Positions 50,817 through 59,460 of a stretch of DNA of 64,000 nucleotides are shown piece by piece; positions within the stretch are counted from its first letter, which is position 1; each line of letters begins with the position of its first letter. Where the stretch lies: contig JADJOX010000007.1 of assembly GCA_016713565.1 (NCBI GenBank), positions 1,230,501 through 1,294,500 of the forward strand, in the 5' to 3' direction. The notes under the pieces are model-generated. The model did not search any database. It saw only the letters and a program-made list of their open reading frames with translations, and had not been told where the DNA came from. Position numbers and translations under genes: made by a program. This DNA is from Ignavibacteriota bacterium. Its GTDB lineage: Bacteria > Bacteroidota > Ignavibacteria > Ignavibacteriales > Melioribacteraceae.

Positions 50817-52895
50817 TTATTTTACCAAAACAGGTCTTTTCTTAAAAGTTGATTTTTTAATTTGAACTGTTTCTTGTGTTCTTCTTTCGTCAAGTTTAAA
50901 TGACTGTACCAAATCCTGAAGTTTTTCAGCTAACTGACTCAAATCATTTGCGGCGCCCGCAACCTGTTGAATTCCAATTGCCGATTCTTGCGCAACTGTA
51001 TTTATTCCATTTATACTCTTGCTGATTTGTTCAGCTGTTGCTGATTGTTCTTCGCTGGCGGTTGCAACTTGACTTGAAATATCCAGCACTTCATTTGATG
51101 ATTTTACTATTTGTTCCATTGAACTGCCTGCTTTGACCGCTTCGCCCATACCTTTACTAACTTCATCATTACCTTTGCTGATTGCTTCAACGGCATTTTG
51201 GCTATTTTTTTGAATTTTTGTAACCATTTCTTCAATTTCATTTGTTGCGGAAGTTGTTCTTTCTGCCAATTTTCTTACTTCATCGGCAACAACCGCAAAT
51301 CCTCTTCCTTGTTCACCTGCTCTTGCAGCTTCAATTGCAGCATTTAGTGCAAGCAAATTGGTCTGGTCGGCAATATCATTTATGACTTGAATAATTTCAC
51401 CGATTTGTCCGCTGCTTTCGCCAAGTTCAAGAATAATGTTTGACGATTCACCAACAACTTCTTCAATTCGCTTCATAACATTAATTGTATCTTCAATAAC
51501 TTGTTTACCCGAATTTGCCAATGTTCCGGCTGTTTTGGCTGCATCATTTGTTCCAACAACGTGCTGTGAAGTTTGTGTAATTGTAGCAACCATTTGTTCA
51601 ACTGCAGTAGCGACTTCAGAAGTCTGTGAACTTTGTTCCTGCGATCCGGCTGCCAGTTCTTCCGCGCTGGATGAAATTTGATTTGCCGCACTAGCCGTAG
51701 CCGCAACCGCGTCGCTAATTTCCGTCAATACATGTTCAAGTGATTCGCCGAGCATATTGATGCTGTCTTTAATTCTTTGATGATCACCTTTATATTCTTT
51801 AAGAACTCGAGATGTTAGATCCCCCCCTGCCATTTTTTCCAGTACTTCAGTTCCCTCTTTTACTGGCAAAATGACAGCATCTAACACCTCATTAAATCCA
51901 GATATAATTTCTTTGTAAGATCCTTGAAATTTATCCGCTTCACCTCTATTATCCAATTTACCGTTCTTTGCATCTTCAATTAATTTTACAGCTTCTTTGG
52001 AAAGATCATCTATTTTACCTCTAACTATTTCATAAGCATCAATACCGGCATGAGCTTTAGCCAGCATGGAATTGAATACGTGTGCCATTTGTCCAATTTC
52101 ATCTTTGGAATCAACATTAACCGGTTTGGTAGCTTTATCGACTTTTATTGTCAAATCTCCTCTTGACAAACCCATTAATCCGTTGCCAAGATTTGTAATA
52201 CAAACAGATTCTAATTTTGTTAAACCTTCTTTAACTTGAGCAACCGGCTTAATGATACCTCTAGTTAAAAACCAAGCGAAAACAAGAACAAACAATAAGG
52301 CTGAAGAACCCAAAATTGTTAATAAAAGAATTGACGAATCATATTCGTTATGTACATTTTCCGCACCTTCTTCAACTAAATCATTTTGGTAATTAATTAA
52401 TTCGGTCAAAGCATTAAAATAAGCTGTCTGCGCAATTCTAAATTCACCATAAAGCATTTTTAACGCTTCATCATAATTACCAGCTTCGTAATAATTAAGT
52501 AATTTTTCTCTTTCGGGAAAATATTGATTCTGACGAATATCGTTTATCTTGGCTAATATTTCTCTGCCTTTTTCTGTTGTTATTGTTTTATCAAGAACTG
52601 CCATAACTTTATCTACAACTTCTTTTGCGTGCTGGAATCGTTTATAGGATTCCTGCTTCATTTCTTCATCTCGTCTTAACAATAAATTTCTAATTGCGCG
52701 CGCGTTGTCATTTACAACACCAATCATTTCGTTTGCTTGTACAGTTTTGGGAAAACGATCTTCAACTATTAAAGTTACGTTTTTATTAACGCTTGATAAA
52801 CTGCTTAAACCCGCAAAAATTATTACTCCCATTAAAAAAACAGTTACCCCAAATCCTAGTCCAAGTCTTAAACCAATTTTTAGATTATTCAACAT
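50817..52895 (-). CDS. methyl-accepting chemotaxis protein (4HB sensor)
   Basis: The 692-residue receptor has TM1 (about 10-32), a periplasmic four-helix-bundle sensor (4HB_MCP, with RAIRNLLLRRDEE), TM2 (about 195-215), and a HAMP region that appears to be repeated (ending KMAGGDLTSRVLKEYKGD). The long signalling helix has the hairpin tip QTNLLALNAAIEAARAGEQGRGFAVVADEVRKLAERT. The C-terminal region ends with a Lys-rich tail; no CheR pentapeptide is present. It couples to the adjacent CheW. The ligand is unknown. Confidence 0.93.
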   Translation of the reverse strand: MLNNLKIGLRLGLGFGVTVFLMGVIIFAGLSSLSSVNKNVTLIVEDRFPKTVQANEMIGVVNDNARAIRNLLLRRDEEMKQESYKRFQHAKEVVDKVMAVLDKTITTEKGREILAKINDIRQNQYFPEREKLLNYYEAGNYDEALKMLYGEFRIAQTAYFNALTELINYQNDLVEEGAENVHNEYDSSILLLTILGSSALLFVLVFAWFLTRGIIKPVAQVKEGLTKLESVCITNLGNGLMGLSRGDLTIKVDKATKPVNVDSKDEIGQMAHVFNSMLAKAHAGIDAYEIVRGKIDDLSKEAVKLIEDAKNGKLDNRGEADKFQGSYKEIISGFNEVLDAVILPVKEGTEVLEKMAGGDLTSRVLKEYKGDHQRIKDSINMLGESLEHVLTEISDAVAATASAANQISSSAEELAAGSQEQSSQTSEVATAVEQMVATITQTSQHVVGTNDAAKTAGTLANSGKQVIEDTINVMKRIEEVVGESSNIILELGESSGQIGEIIQVINDIADQTNLLALNAAIEAARAGEQGRGFAVVADEVRKLAERTTSATNEIEEMVTKIQKNSQNAVEAISKGNDEVSKGMGEAVKAGSSMEQIVKSSNEVLDISSQVATASEEQSATAEQISKSINGINTVAQESAIGIQQVAGAANDLSQLAEKLQDLVQSFKLDERRTQETVQIKKSTFKKRPVLVK

Positions 52896-53069
52896 TTTGC
52901 ATCTCCATATTTTTTTTAATTCAACAGTAAATTAATTCATAGGTTATTTCAGAAGAATCATTGCCATACTGAAATAAGTTGAATTCTTATTCAATTTTCG
53001 GCATAGAAATACTACTTTTAAGAATTAATGTTGTGAGAGGTAAAAAATTGATGTGGGATGGATAAATTA

Positions 53070-54137
53070 TTAATTAACAATAATTTTGGGGAATTTCAAA
53101 TTTACATAAACGTGATTATTCCCCGATTTAATTTCTAATTGCACGTTGTTTTGTTTTGCAATCATATCCACAATTGACAAACCTAATCCGTTTTCTTTTC
53201 TATTATAATTTGAATTGGCGGTAGAAAATTCGTGTACATTCTGAATTGACAAACCTTCTCCAACGTTTTTTACACTTATAACATAAAATTGATTTTCATA
53301 ATATCCGTCTATTTCAATTGGTGTTCCTGATACAGAATATTTACAAGCATTTTCAATCAATTCCTGCATCATTATTTCATAATCTTTTTCGTTTATCTTT
53401 AATTGGGTTGATTGAAATTTTATGTGAATGTCTTTCTTTCTTTCTCTACAGTCGAAACATCTTTCAATTTTTTCTATGCAATTGTGCTCAAATGGATTTA
53501 TATATGCTGTTTCCAACAAAGAGCTTATTTGATTTGTGCCCAATTTATATTCTGTGTAGTTGACAAATTTCTCAATTCTATTGTGAATTCTCAAGCCCGA
53601 ATTATATATGGATTTTATCATGTCTTTTTTGTCTTCTTCCGAAATGGTTTCAAAATCGTCAATTAATAATTGTGTATAACCTAAAATCGCGATAAGAGGC
53701 GTTCTCAATTCATGCGGTACATAAAGCGAAATACTCGTCTTAAGCTTATCATAATTATCATCAATTAATTTTTGTTTCCACAATCTTGTTTTAATTCTTT
53801 CGGTCAGCTCATCCGCTTTATATGGTTTAACAATATAATCATCCGCTCCAAGCTGCATTGCGTAATGCATTGATTCAATATCTGTTCTAGCAGTTAAAAA
53901 TATAAATGGAATATTCTTTTCCAAGCCCATGGATTTTAACATTTTAAAAAATTCAAAACCATTAATTTTGGGCATTATTAAATCGGTAAGTATTAAATCC
54001 GGAAGTTCAGTTTTTAAAATGGAAAGCGCGTTCAAGCCGTCGGTTGCCTCTAAACATTTATAGCCTTCATATGTTAGAAGTTCAATAATATTTTGTCTTA
54101 CATGAACTTCGTCTTCAACAACTAATATAGTTTCCAT
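53070..54137 (-). CDS. receiver-histidine kinase hybrid (REC first)
   Basis: The 355-residue protein has a receiver domain at the N-terminus (VVEDE, D52 in LILTDLIMP, Lys in VKPYK) followed by a histidine kinase core: His142 in LYVPHELRTPL and an HATPase domain with ELIENACKYS and RKENGLGLSIVD. There is no membrane segment. REC before HisKA is the reverse of usual hybrid kinases, so another kinase or phosphotransfer protein probably feeds this one. It is downstream of a LytTR regulator gene. Confidence 0.9.
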   Translation of the reverse strand: METILVVEDEVHVRQNIIELLTYEGYKCLEATDGLNALSILKTELPDLILTDLIMPKINGFEFFKMLKSMGLEKNIPFIFLTARTDIESMHYAMQLGADDYIVKPYKADELTERIKTRLWKQKLIDDNYDKLKTSISLYVPHELRTPLIAILGYTQLLIDDFETISEEDKKDMIKSIYNSGLRIHNRIEKFVNYTEYKLGTNQISSLLETAYINPFEHNCIEKIERCFDCRERKKDIHIKFQSTQLKINEKDYEIMMQELIENACKYSVSGTPIEIDGYYENQFYVISVKNVGEGLSIQNVHEFSTANSNYNRKENGLGLSIVDMIAKQNNVQLEIKSGNNHVYVNLKFPKIIVN

Positions 54138-54180
54138 AAAAAAAATATAATTTTATTTGTTAATATCGAGAAGAAAAATG

Positions 54181-54209
54181 GCCATTCTATAATATTTGTT
54201 GCGAATGGC
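54181..54209 (-). terminator. terminator after the LytTR regulator gene
   Basis: GCCATTC (54209-54203 on the minus strand) pairs with GAATGGC (54187-54181) around a 15-base loop, followed by ATTTTTCTT on the minus strand. It is 37 bases after the regulator stop and sits before the REC-kinase gene. Confidence 0.6.
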
Positions 54210-54246
54210 TAAAAAACGTTTTTATTGGAAATCAAAATTTTAACCA

Positions 54247-54993
54247 TTAAAACTTTGTTTTTAGATTAGTAGTATTTCTTCTGCTGCTGATATAGGGTTC
54301 GTCGTTATTATCTAAATATATTTTAAGAAGATTGCTCTTAAACTTTTCAATCTTAACAATAAAATCGGAGTTTATGATTGTTGCTCTGTGAATGCGCAAA
54401 AAGGTTTTCTGCGGAAGTAATTTTTCCCATTCGCTTAACGATTTTCTGACGAGAATTGTTTTACCGTTCTTTAGTAAAATATTGCTGTATTGGTTGCTGG
54501 CAAGAATTGCCTTAATAGAAGAAAATTTGATTACTTTAAATTCCGTACCGATGTTTATCCATATTGTATTTTTTTCATGCGGTTCCGGAAAATTATTATC
54601 AATTATTTTAGCTATGATTTTCTTTTTCTTATCGATTCTAAGATTTATAATGCTTAACAATTCATCGGCTTTATACGGCTTGAATAAATAATCTTCCGCG
54701 CCTAGATCCATTCCTTTTCTTAATTCAGATATTTCCGCCTTCGCGGTTAAAAATATCAAAGGGATATCAAATGTTTTTTCATTTTTGTTAAGAACTTTTT
54801 TTACTTCAAATCCGTCTATGCCGGTCATCATAATATCACAAATAATTAAATCCGGCTGGTCATTAATAGCTTTAATAATTCCACACTCTCCGTTTTCGGC
54901 AAGTAAAACCTCAAATCCTTCTTCTGTTAAAAGTGTATTCAGATTATTCGATAAGATTATGTCGTCTTCAATAATTAAAATCTTTGAGCTCAT
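54247..54993 (-). CDS. LytTR-family response regulator
   Basis: The 248-residue protein has a receiver (D53 in LIICDIMM, Lys in FKPYK) and a C-terminal LytTR DNA-binding domain (about 150-245) with KVIKFSSIKAILASNQYSNI and FLRIHRATIINSDFIVKIEK. It activates genes by binding paired imperfect repeats. The start is 15 bases after the stop of the large PAS kinase gene, which is its likely partner. Targets are unknown. Confidence 0.93.
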   Translation of the reverse strand: MSSKILIIEDDIILSNNLNTLLTEEGFEVLLAENGECGIIKAINDQPDLIICDIMMTGIDGFEVKKVLNKNEKTFDIPLIFLTAKAEISELRKGMDLGAEDYLFKPYKADELLSIINLRIDKKKKIIAKIIDNNFPEPHEKNTIWINIGTEFKVIKFSSIKAILASNQYSNILLKNGKTILVRKSLSEWEKLLPQKTFLRIHRATIINSDFIVKIEKFKSNLLKIYLDNNDEPYISSRRNTTNLKTKF

Positions 54994-55008
54994 AATTAAA
55001 TATTGATT

Positions 55009-58000
55009 TTATTTTTCGGTTTTTTTGGGAATTAAAAGTGTAAATGTCGTACCTTTATTCAATTTGCTTTCAACTTCTATTGTTCCTTTATGAATTTCCA
55101 CATAACTTTTTGCAATAGCCAATCCCAAACCGCTTCCGGCAATTGTAGAAACTTTACTTGACCTATAAAAAGGATTGAATATTTTTTCAATATCGACTTC
55201 CGAAATTCCAATACCTTTGTCTCTTATAATAAATTTTATTTTATTAGGAATTTGGGAAACGCAAAAGTCAATTTCTCCGTTATGCGATGAAAATTTAATC
55301 GCGTTTGAAATTAAATTACTCAAAATTATTTTCAACAAATTCCTATCTATCAAATAATCAATTTCGCTAAGTTGAAATTCAAAATTCAATTTTTGGTCTT
55401 TTATCAGCAGCGGTTCAAAATCTTTTATTATATTTTTACAGAAAGCTTCCAGATTTGTATTTTCCGGGTTGAACGTAATTTTGCTCTGTTCACTTCTGTT
55501 TAATTGAAGCACTTCTTCCAGCATTTGAGTTAAATGATCAATTGATTCTTTAATTCTTTGATAATGCTCTATTGTTTTATTTTTTTCCCATTTATCAGAA
55601 TAACGTTCAATAAGCTCAACGGAAGAATAAATTGAAGTCAAAGGAGTTCTAAATTCATGAGAAACGGTTGACATAAAAGTTGACTTTAGTTGATTTAGCT
55701 CTCTTTCTTTTTCTAATGCCGATTTAGCTTTTGACTCGGCTTTAATTCTGCGTGTTATTTCTTTTTCCAACAGTTCTGTTCTTTTCTTAACCAAATCTTC
55801 CAAGTGAACTCTGTATCTTTCGAGCTGTTCTTCAATTAATTTGGAATTTGTAATTTCACGCAAATAACCTTTGTATTGTATCAATGAATTTGTTTTGTCA
55901 TATTCGCTGATAATATTACCTACTACAAAAATATTTTTCCCGTCCATTCTCTTTAACTTCAACTCATAATTATAAAGATTTTTAATACTTTTTATCGCGC
56001 TTAAAAAATCTTCTTTACTTTTTTTTGTTATAAAAAGCACATCATTGTTTGAATTTCGAGCTGCTTCAATCGACTTAAATCCGAACATTTCAATAAATGC
56101 CGGATTGCAGTCTAATATTTCTCCACTCGGCGACCACAAAAAATCTGCTGTTATGTCATCTTCAAAAAATTTCTGATATCTCTCCTGACTTTTTCTAAGA
56201 TCTTCTTCATAATACTTCAGCGCCGTAATATCCGTCGCGTTTGAAAAGATAAATTTTTTACCTTTTATCTCAATTAATTCCGCGGATAAAAGAACATTCA
56301 AAGGTCTTTTTGATTTTGTATATAAAATCGTTTCAATATTTTTTAGATATCCGTACTTAATAAAAAGTTCTTCATAAGAAGAATCTAAAAACTTCTCATC
56401 GAATAAAAATAATTCATTGATATTTTTTCCCAAAACATCTTCCGGCAAATAACCCAGTTTTTCATAAAATGTTTTGTTAACCTCTAGAATTTTTTCCGTT
56501 TCAAAATCCAACAACCCTGAAATAGCCGGATTATTATTGAATGCAATTGAAAACTTTTGTTCTGAAACAATCAAATCCGATATATCTTTACTGATTCCGA
56601 AAACAGCCGGTTTTCCGTTCCAAATTCCTTCAATAACCTGCGTTTCAACTTCAATAACATGTCCGTCTTTTGTCCACATGGGAATTAGGCAGTCTTTTCT
56701 ATTTCCATCAATCATTTCATTTATTTTAACAATTAACTCTTTGGATCTGTTGCCCGGATAAATAAAAGTTACAGCTTTATCTATGATTTCATCTCTTGCA
56801 TAACCCAATCTCTTTTCCACTGTATCATTTATTTCAATAATGTTTTTATTTTCATCTAAAATGAAAATAAATGAATCAACACTATGGAAAAAAGTTTTTA
56901 AGTTTTCTTCGCTTGTAATTAAATTTTGCTGAGATTTTTTTAATTCGGTAATATCAACCGCTGTTGTATAATTATATTTTTTGTCTTCAATTTCAACAAC
57001 TTCAGCAGTCAATAATACATTAAGCGGAGTTCCGTCTTTTTTTTGAATTACGGTTTCAAAATTTTCTATGAAATTATTTTTCTTTAACTTGTCAAGGGTT
57101 TTCTCTCTAAAATCATAATCAAGTTTAACAACTTCAGAAGCTTTTTTTCCAATTACTTCTTCAGGTGAATAACCAAGTTTTTCATAAAAAGTTTTGTTTA
57201 CTTCAATATATTTTCCGGTTTCAAGATCGCTAAAACCGCTTATCGCGGGATTATTATGAAATGCTTTCGCGAATTTATCTTCGGATAATTTCAATTTTGA
57301 AATGTCTTTTGATATTCCAAACAATGCGGGTTTTCCGTTCCAAATTCCATGCTTTACAGTTGTTTCAACCGGAATATATTTTCCGGTTTTTGAGATTAAA
57401 GGAATAGGACAGGTTTCTCTATAACCACCAAGCATTTCATTAACAATTTGAACAACTTCTTTTTCCTTTTCCGGCGGATGTACAGCGAGAACTGTTTTGT
57501 CTAATAATTCCTCTTTTTTATACCCCAATCTACTTTCAACTGTATCATTTATTTCAATTATTTTTCCTTCTTCATTTAAAATAAAAATGAGCATATCTAC
57601 GCTATTGAAAAAAGTTTTTAAGTTTTCTTCGCTGATTTTAAGTTCATTCTCTGTTTTTTTTCTTTCAGTTATATTTCTGGCAATACTTAAAATTGCCTTT
57701 TCACCATGGTATGTTATAATTGTTGATTGTACTTCAACCGGAATAATTTTTTTATCTTTTGTTATATGCTGAGTTTCAAAAAATTGCAACTTTTCTGAAG
57801 GTAATCGATCAATTAGTTTCTCAATTTGTTTATTGCTTAATGAGTTATCAAATTTTGTTACATGCATATTTATCAATTCGTCTTTGGAATATCCAAGGGT
57901 TAAAATGGCAGAATTATTAGCATCAACTATTTCACCTTTCATGTTTATTACAAAAACCATATCCTGCATACCGTGAATAATTTGCTGGTAGTTTTCTTCG

Positions 58001-58815
58001 CTGTCTTTTATAATTTTCAGTATTTTTTTTCTTTCGGTAATATCGCGAGTTATTGAAAGTAGACAGTCTGTTCCATCAAGTTGAATAAGTGAAGCCGACA
58101 TTAATCCATGTATGATTTCACCATTTTTCATTTTAAAATCAGCTTCCAAATTTTCGACAAAACCCTTGGTTTTTAATTCATTTACCAAATTCGTTCTGTC
58201 TTGCGGATTATTCCATATATTTAATTCAATTGATGTTTTACCAAGAATCTCTTCTTGGGTGTATCCGGAAAGTTTGAGAAAATTTTCATTAACAGATATA
58301 TACAAACCGTCGCTTAATCTATTTATATTTATTGAATCTGGACTAGTAAAAAATGCTTTTCTAAACTTTTCTTCGCTCAACTTTAATTCATTTTCATATT
58401 TAGTTTTTTCGGTAATGTCTTCAACTGTAAATATTACCCCTTTAATTAAATCATTTTGATCAAATGGTTTTGAGCTTAAAACAACGTTTATTATCTCTCC
58501 GTTTTTTTTCTTAAATCTTGTTTTTACCGTTCCAATACCAATTTGACTAATTTGATAATACTTTTCTTCCCCCACTAAATTATATTCTTCATCTGAGGTA
58601 TAAAGCAATCTTGAATTCCTGCCAATTAACTCATCTCTTTCATATCCAATCATCTTACAGAAAAAATCATTAACTTCTTCGATAACGCGGTTTACAACCA
58701 GTCCTATACCAATTGGAGCCGCGGATAATATTAATTTTAATTTTTCTTCGCTTTCGTTTTGTATTGGATTAGCTTTTTCTGAAGGTTCGGCTAAATTAAC
58801 TGAATGGTTTTCCAT
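55009..58815 (-). CDS. multi-PAS sensor histidine kinase with internal PAS-pair duplication
   Basis: The 1268-residue cytoplasmic protein has about eight tandem PAS domains (near 25-140, 145-265, 270-390, 395-515, 516-632, 635-755, 756-875 and 885-1000), a coiled coil, His1053 in STVSHEFRTPL and an HATPase domain with NLISNAIKF, RDKGIGIS and GSGLGLAIA. PAS 4-5 and 6-7 are a tandem copy: DNA repeats recur with an exact 720-base period (for example, around 57611/56891 and 57331/56611). Signals are multiple and unknown. It is followed at 15 bases by the LytTR regulator gene. Confidence 0.93.
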   Translation of the reverse strand: MENHSVNLAEPSEKANPIQNESEEKLKLILSAAPIGIGLVVNRVIEEVNDFFCKMIGYERDELIGRNSRLLYTSDEEYNLVGEEKYYQISQIGIGTVKTRFKKKNGEIINVVLSSKPFDQNDLIKGVIFTVEDITEKTKYENELKLSEEKFRKAFFTSPDSININRLSDGLYISVNENFLKLSGYTQEEILGKTSIELNIWNNPQDRTNLVNELKTKGFVENLEADFKMKNGEIIHGLMSASLIQLDGTDCLLSITRDITERKKILKIIKDSEENYQQIIHGMQDMVFVINMKGEIVDANNSAILTLGYSKDELINMHVTKFDNSLSNKQIEKLIDRLPSEKLQFFETQHITKDKKIIPVEVQSTIITYHGEKAILSIARNITERKKTENELKISEENLKTFFNSVDMLIFILNEEGKIIEINDTVESRLGYKKEELLDKTVLAVHPPEKEKEVVQIVNEMLGGYRETCPIPLISKTGKYIPVETTVKHGIWNGKPALFGISKDISKLKLSEDKFAKAFHNNPAISGFSDLETGKYIEVNKTFYEKLGYSPEEVIGKKASEVVKLDYDFREKTLDKLKKNNFIENFETVIQKKDGTPLNVLLTAEVVEIEDKKYNYTTAVDITELKKSQQNLITSEENLKTFFHSVDSFIFILDENKNIIEINDTVEKRLGYARDEIIDKAVTFIYPGNRSKELIVKINEMIDGNRKDCLIPMWTKDGHVIEVETQVIEGIWNGKPAVFGISKDISDLIVSEQKFSIAFNNNPAISGLLDFETEKILEVNKTFYEKLGYLPEDVLGKNINELFLFDEKFLDSSYEELFIKYGYLKNIETILYTKSKRPLNVLLSAELIEIKGKKFIFSNATDITALKYYEEDLRKSQERYQKFFEDDITADFLWSPSGEILDCNPAFIEMFGFKSIEAARNSNNDVLFITKKSKEDFLSAIKSIKNLYNYELKLKRMDGKNIFVVGNIISEYDKTNSLIQYKGYLREITNSKLIEEQLERYRVHLEDLVKKRTELLEKEITRRIKAESKAKSALEKERELNQLKSTFMSTVSHEFRTPLTSIYSSVELIERYSDKWEKNKTIEHYQRIKESIDHLTQMLEEVLQLNRSEQSKITFNPENTNLEAFCKNIIKDFEPLLIKDQKLNFEFQLSEIDYLIDRNLLKIILSNLISNAIKFSSHNGEIDFCVSQIPNKIKFIIRDKGIGISEVDIEKIFNPFYRSSKVSTIAGSGLGLAIAKSYVEIHKGTIEVESKLNKGTTFTLLIPKKTEK

Positions 58816-58915
58816 TTTAACTACTTATTTTATTTCTTACGATAATAGCTTGCTTATAAAAAAAATTATTTAATAATTTATTATCGGAATTAATGCATAT
58901 AATACAAATCTAATA

Positions 58916-59353
58916 CTAATAATTTTCCAGATTTTTATTTATTTGTTTCATTACTTTCCGGCTAAGTTTTAAATCTAAATGGTCAATATTTCCAATTGTT
59001 TCAAGAAGACTTTTTTCGGCAATTTTAATACTTTCAATCTTCAATGAATTTGATTTATCAGTTAAATATATATAATTATTACGTTTATCATTAGGACTCT
59101 GCTTTCTTGAAATAAGCTGATTTCTTTCCATATTGTTCAAAAGGCGTGTCATACTCGTTTTATCTTTTGCAAAAGCGTTAGCAATTTGCTGCTGAGGAAT
59201 GCCGTCTTCATTCCACAAATATGTTAAAACAGACCACTGCTGAGGTGTGATGTGTAATCCTGCTTTTTCAAAATCAATTTTTAATTTGTTTTCAATTAGT
59301 CTTCCGCATCTTACGATTAAAAAGCCAATTGATTCATTGAAATTATATTTCAT
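58916..59353 (-). CDS. MarR-family transcriptional regulator
   Basis: The 145-residue protein is a winged helix-turn-helix MarR member: LHITPQQWSVLTYLWNEDG, IPQQQIANAFAKDKTSMTRLLNNME (recognition helix) and RKQSPNDKRNNYIYLT, the wing. It normally represses, with a small phenolic or oxidant ligand. No efflux or detoxification gene is adjacent, and it may act on the signalling genes or itself. Confidence 0.92.
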   Translation of the reverse strand: MKYNFNESIGFLIVRCGRLIENKLKIDFEKAGLHITPQQWSVLTYLWNEDGIPQQQIANAFAKDKTSMTRLLNNMERNQLISRKQSPNDKRNNYIYLTDKSNSLKIESIKIAEKSLLETIGNIDHLDLKLSRKVMKQINKNLENY

Positions 59354-59424
59354 TGAAAACTTAACAATTATTCTGAAATTGAATTTAAAATATAAAGTTA
59401 TTGGCTTGTTAAAAAGATAAATTT

Positions 59425-59454
59425 GAAGTCCTTTAAATATTTTTAAAAGACTTC
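59425..59454 (-). terminator. terminator of the dCache-PAS chemoreceptor gene
   Basis: The 13-base arms 59425-59437 (GAAGTCCTTTAAA) and 59442-59454 (TTTAAAAGACTTC) pair with one mismatch or G-U, around a 4-base loop. On the minus strand it is followed by a T-rich stretch with TTTTT. It is 6 bases past the stop. Confidence 0.75.
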
Positions 59455-59460
59455 ATTTTA

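Noticed and set aside
52944..52977. TTATTTCAG/CTGAAATAA stem before the first chemoreceptor
   Set aside because: It lacks a T run and a GC core; likely chance, or at most a weak pause site.
58840..58886. CGATAATA/TATTATCG inverted repeat
   Set aside because: The arms are 31 bases apart in an AT-rich spacer with no other support.
59361..59412. TTAACAA/TTGTTAA inverted pair upstream of MarR
   Set aside because: The halves are 38 bases apart, too far for one MarR operator.
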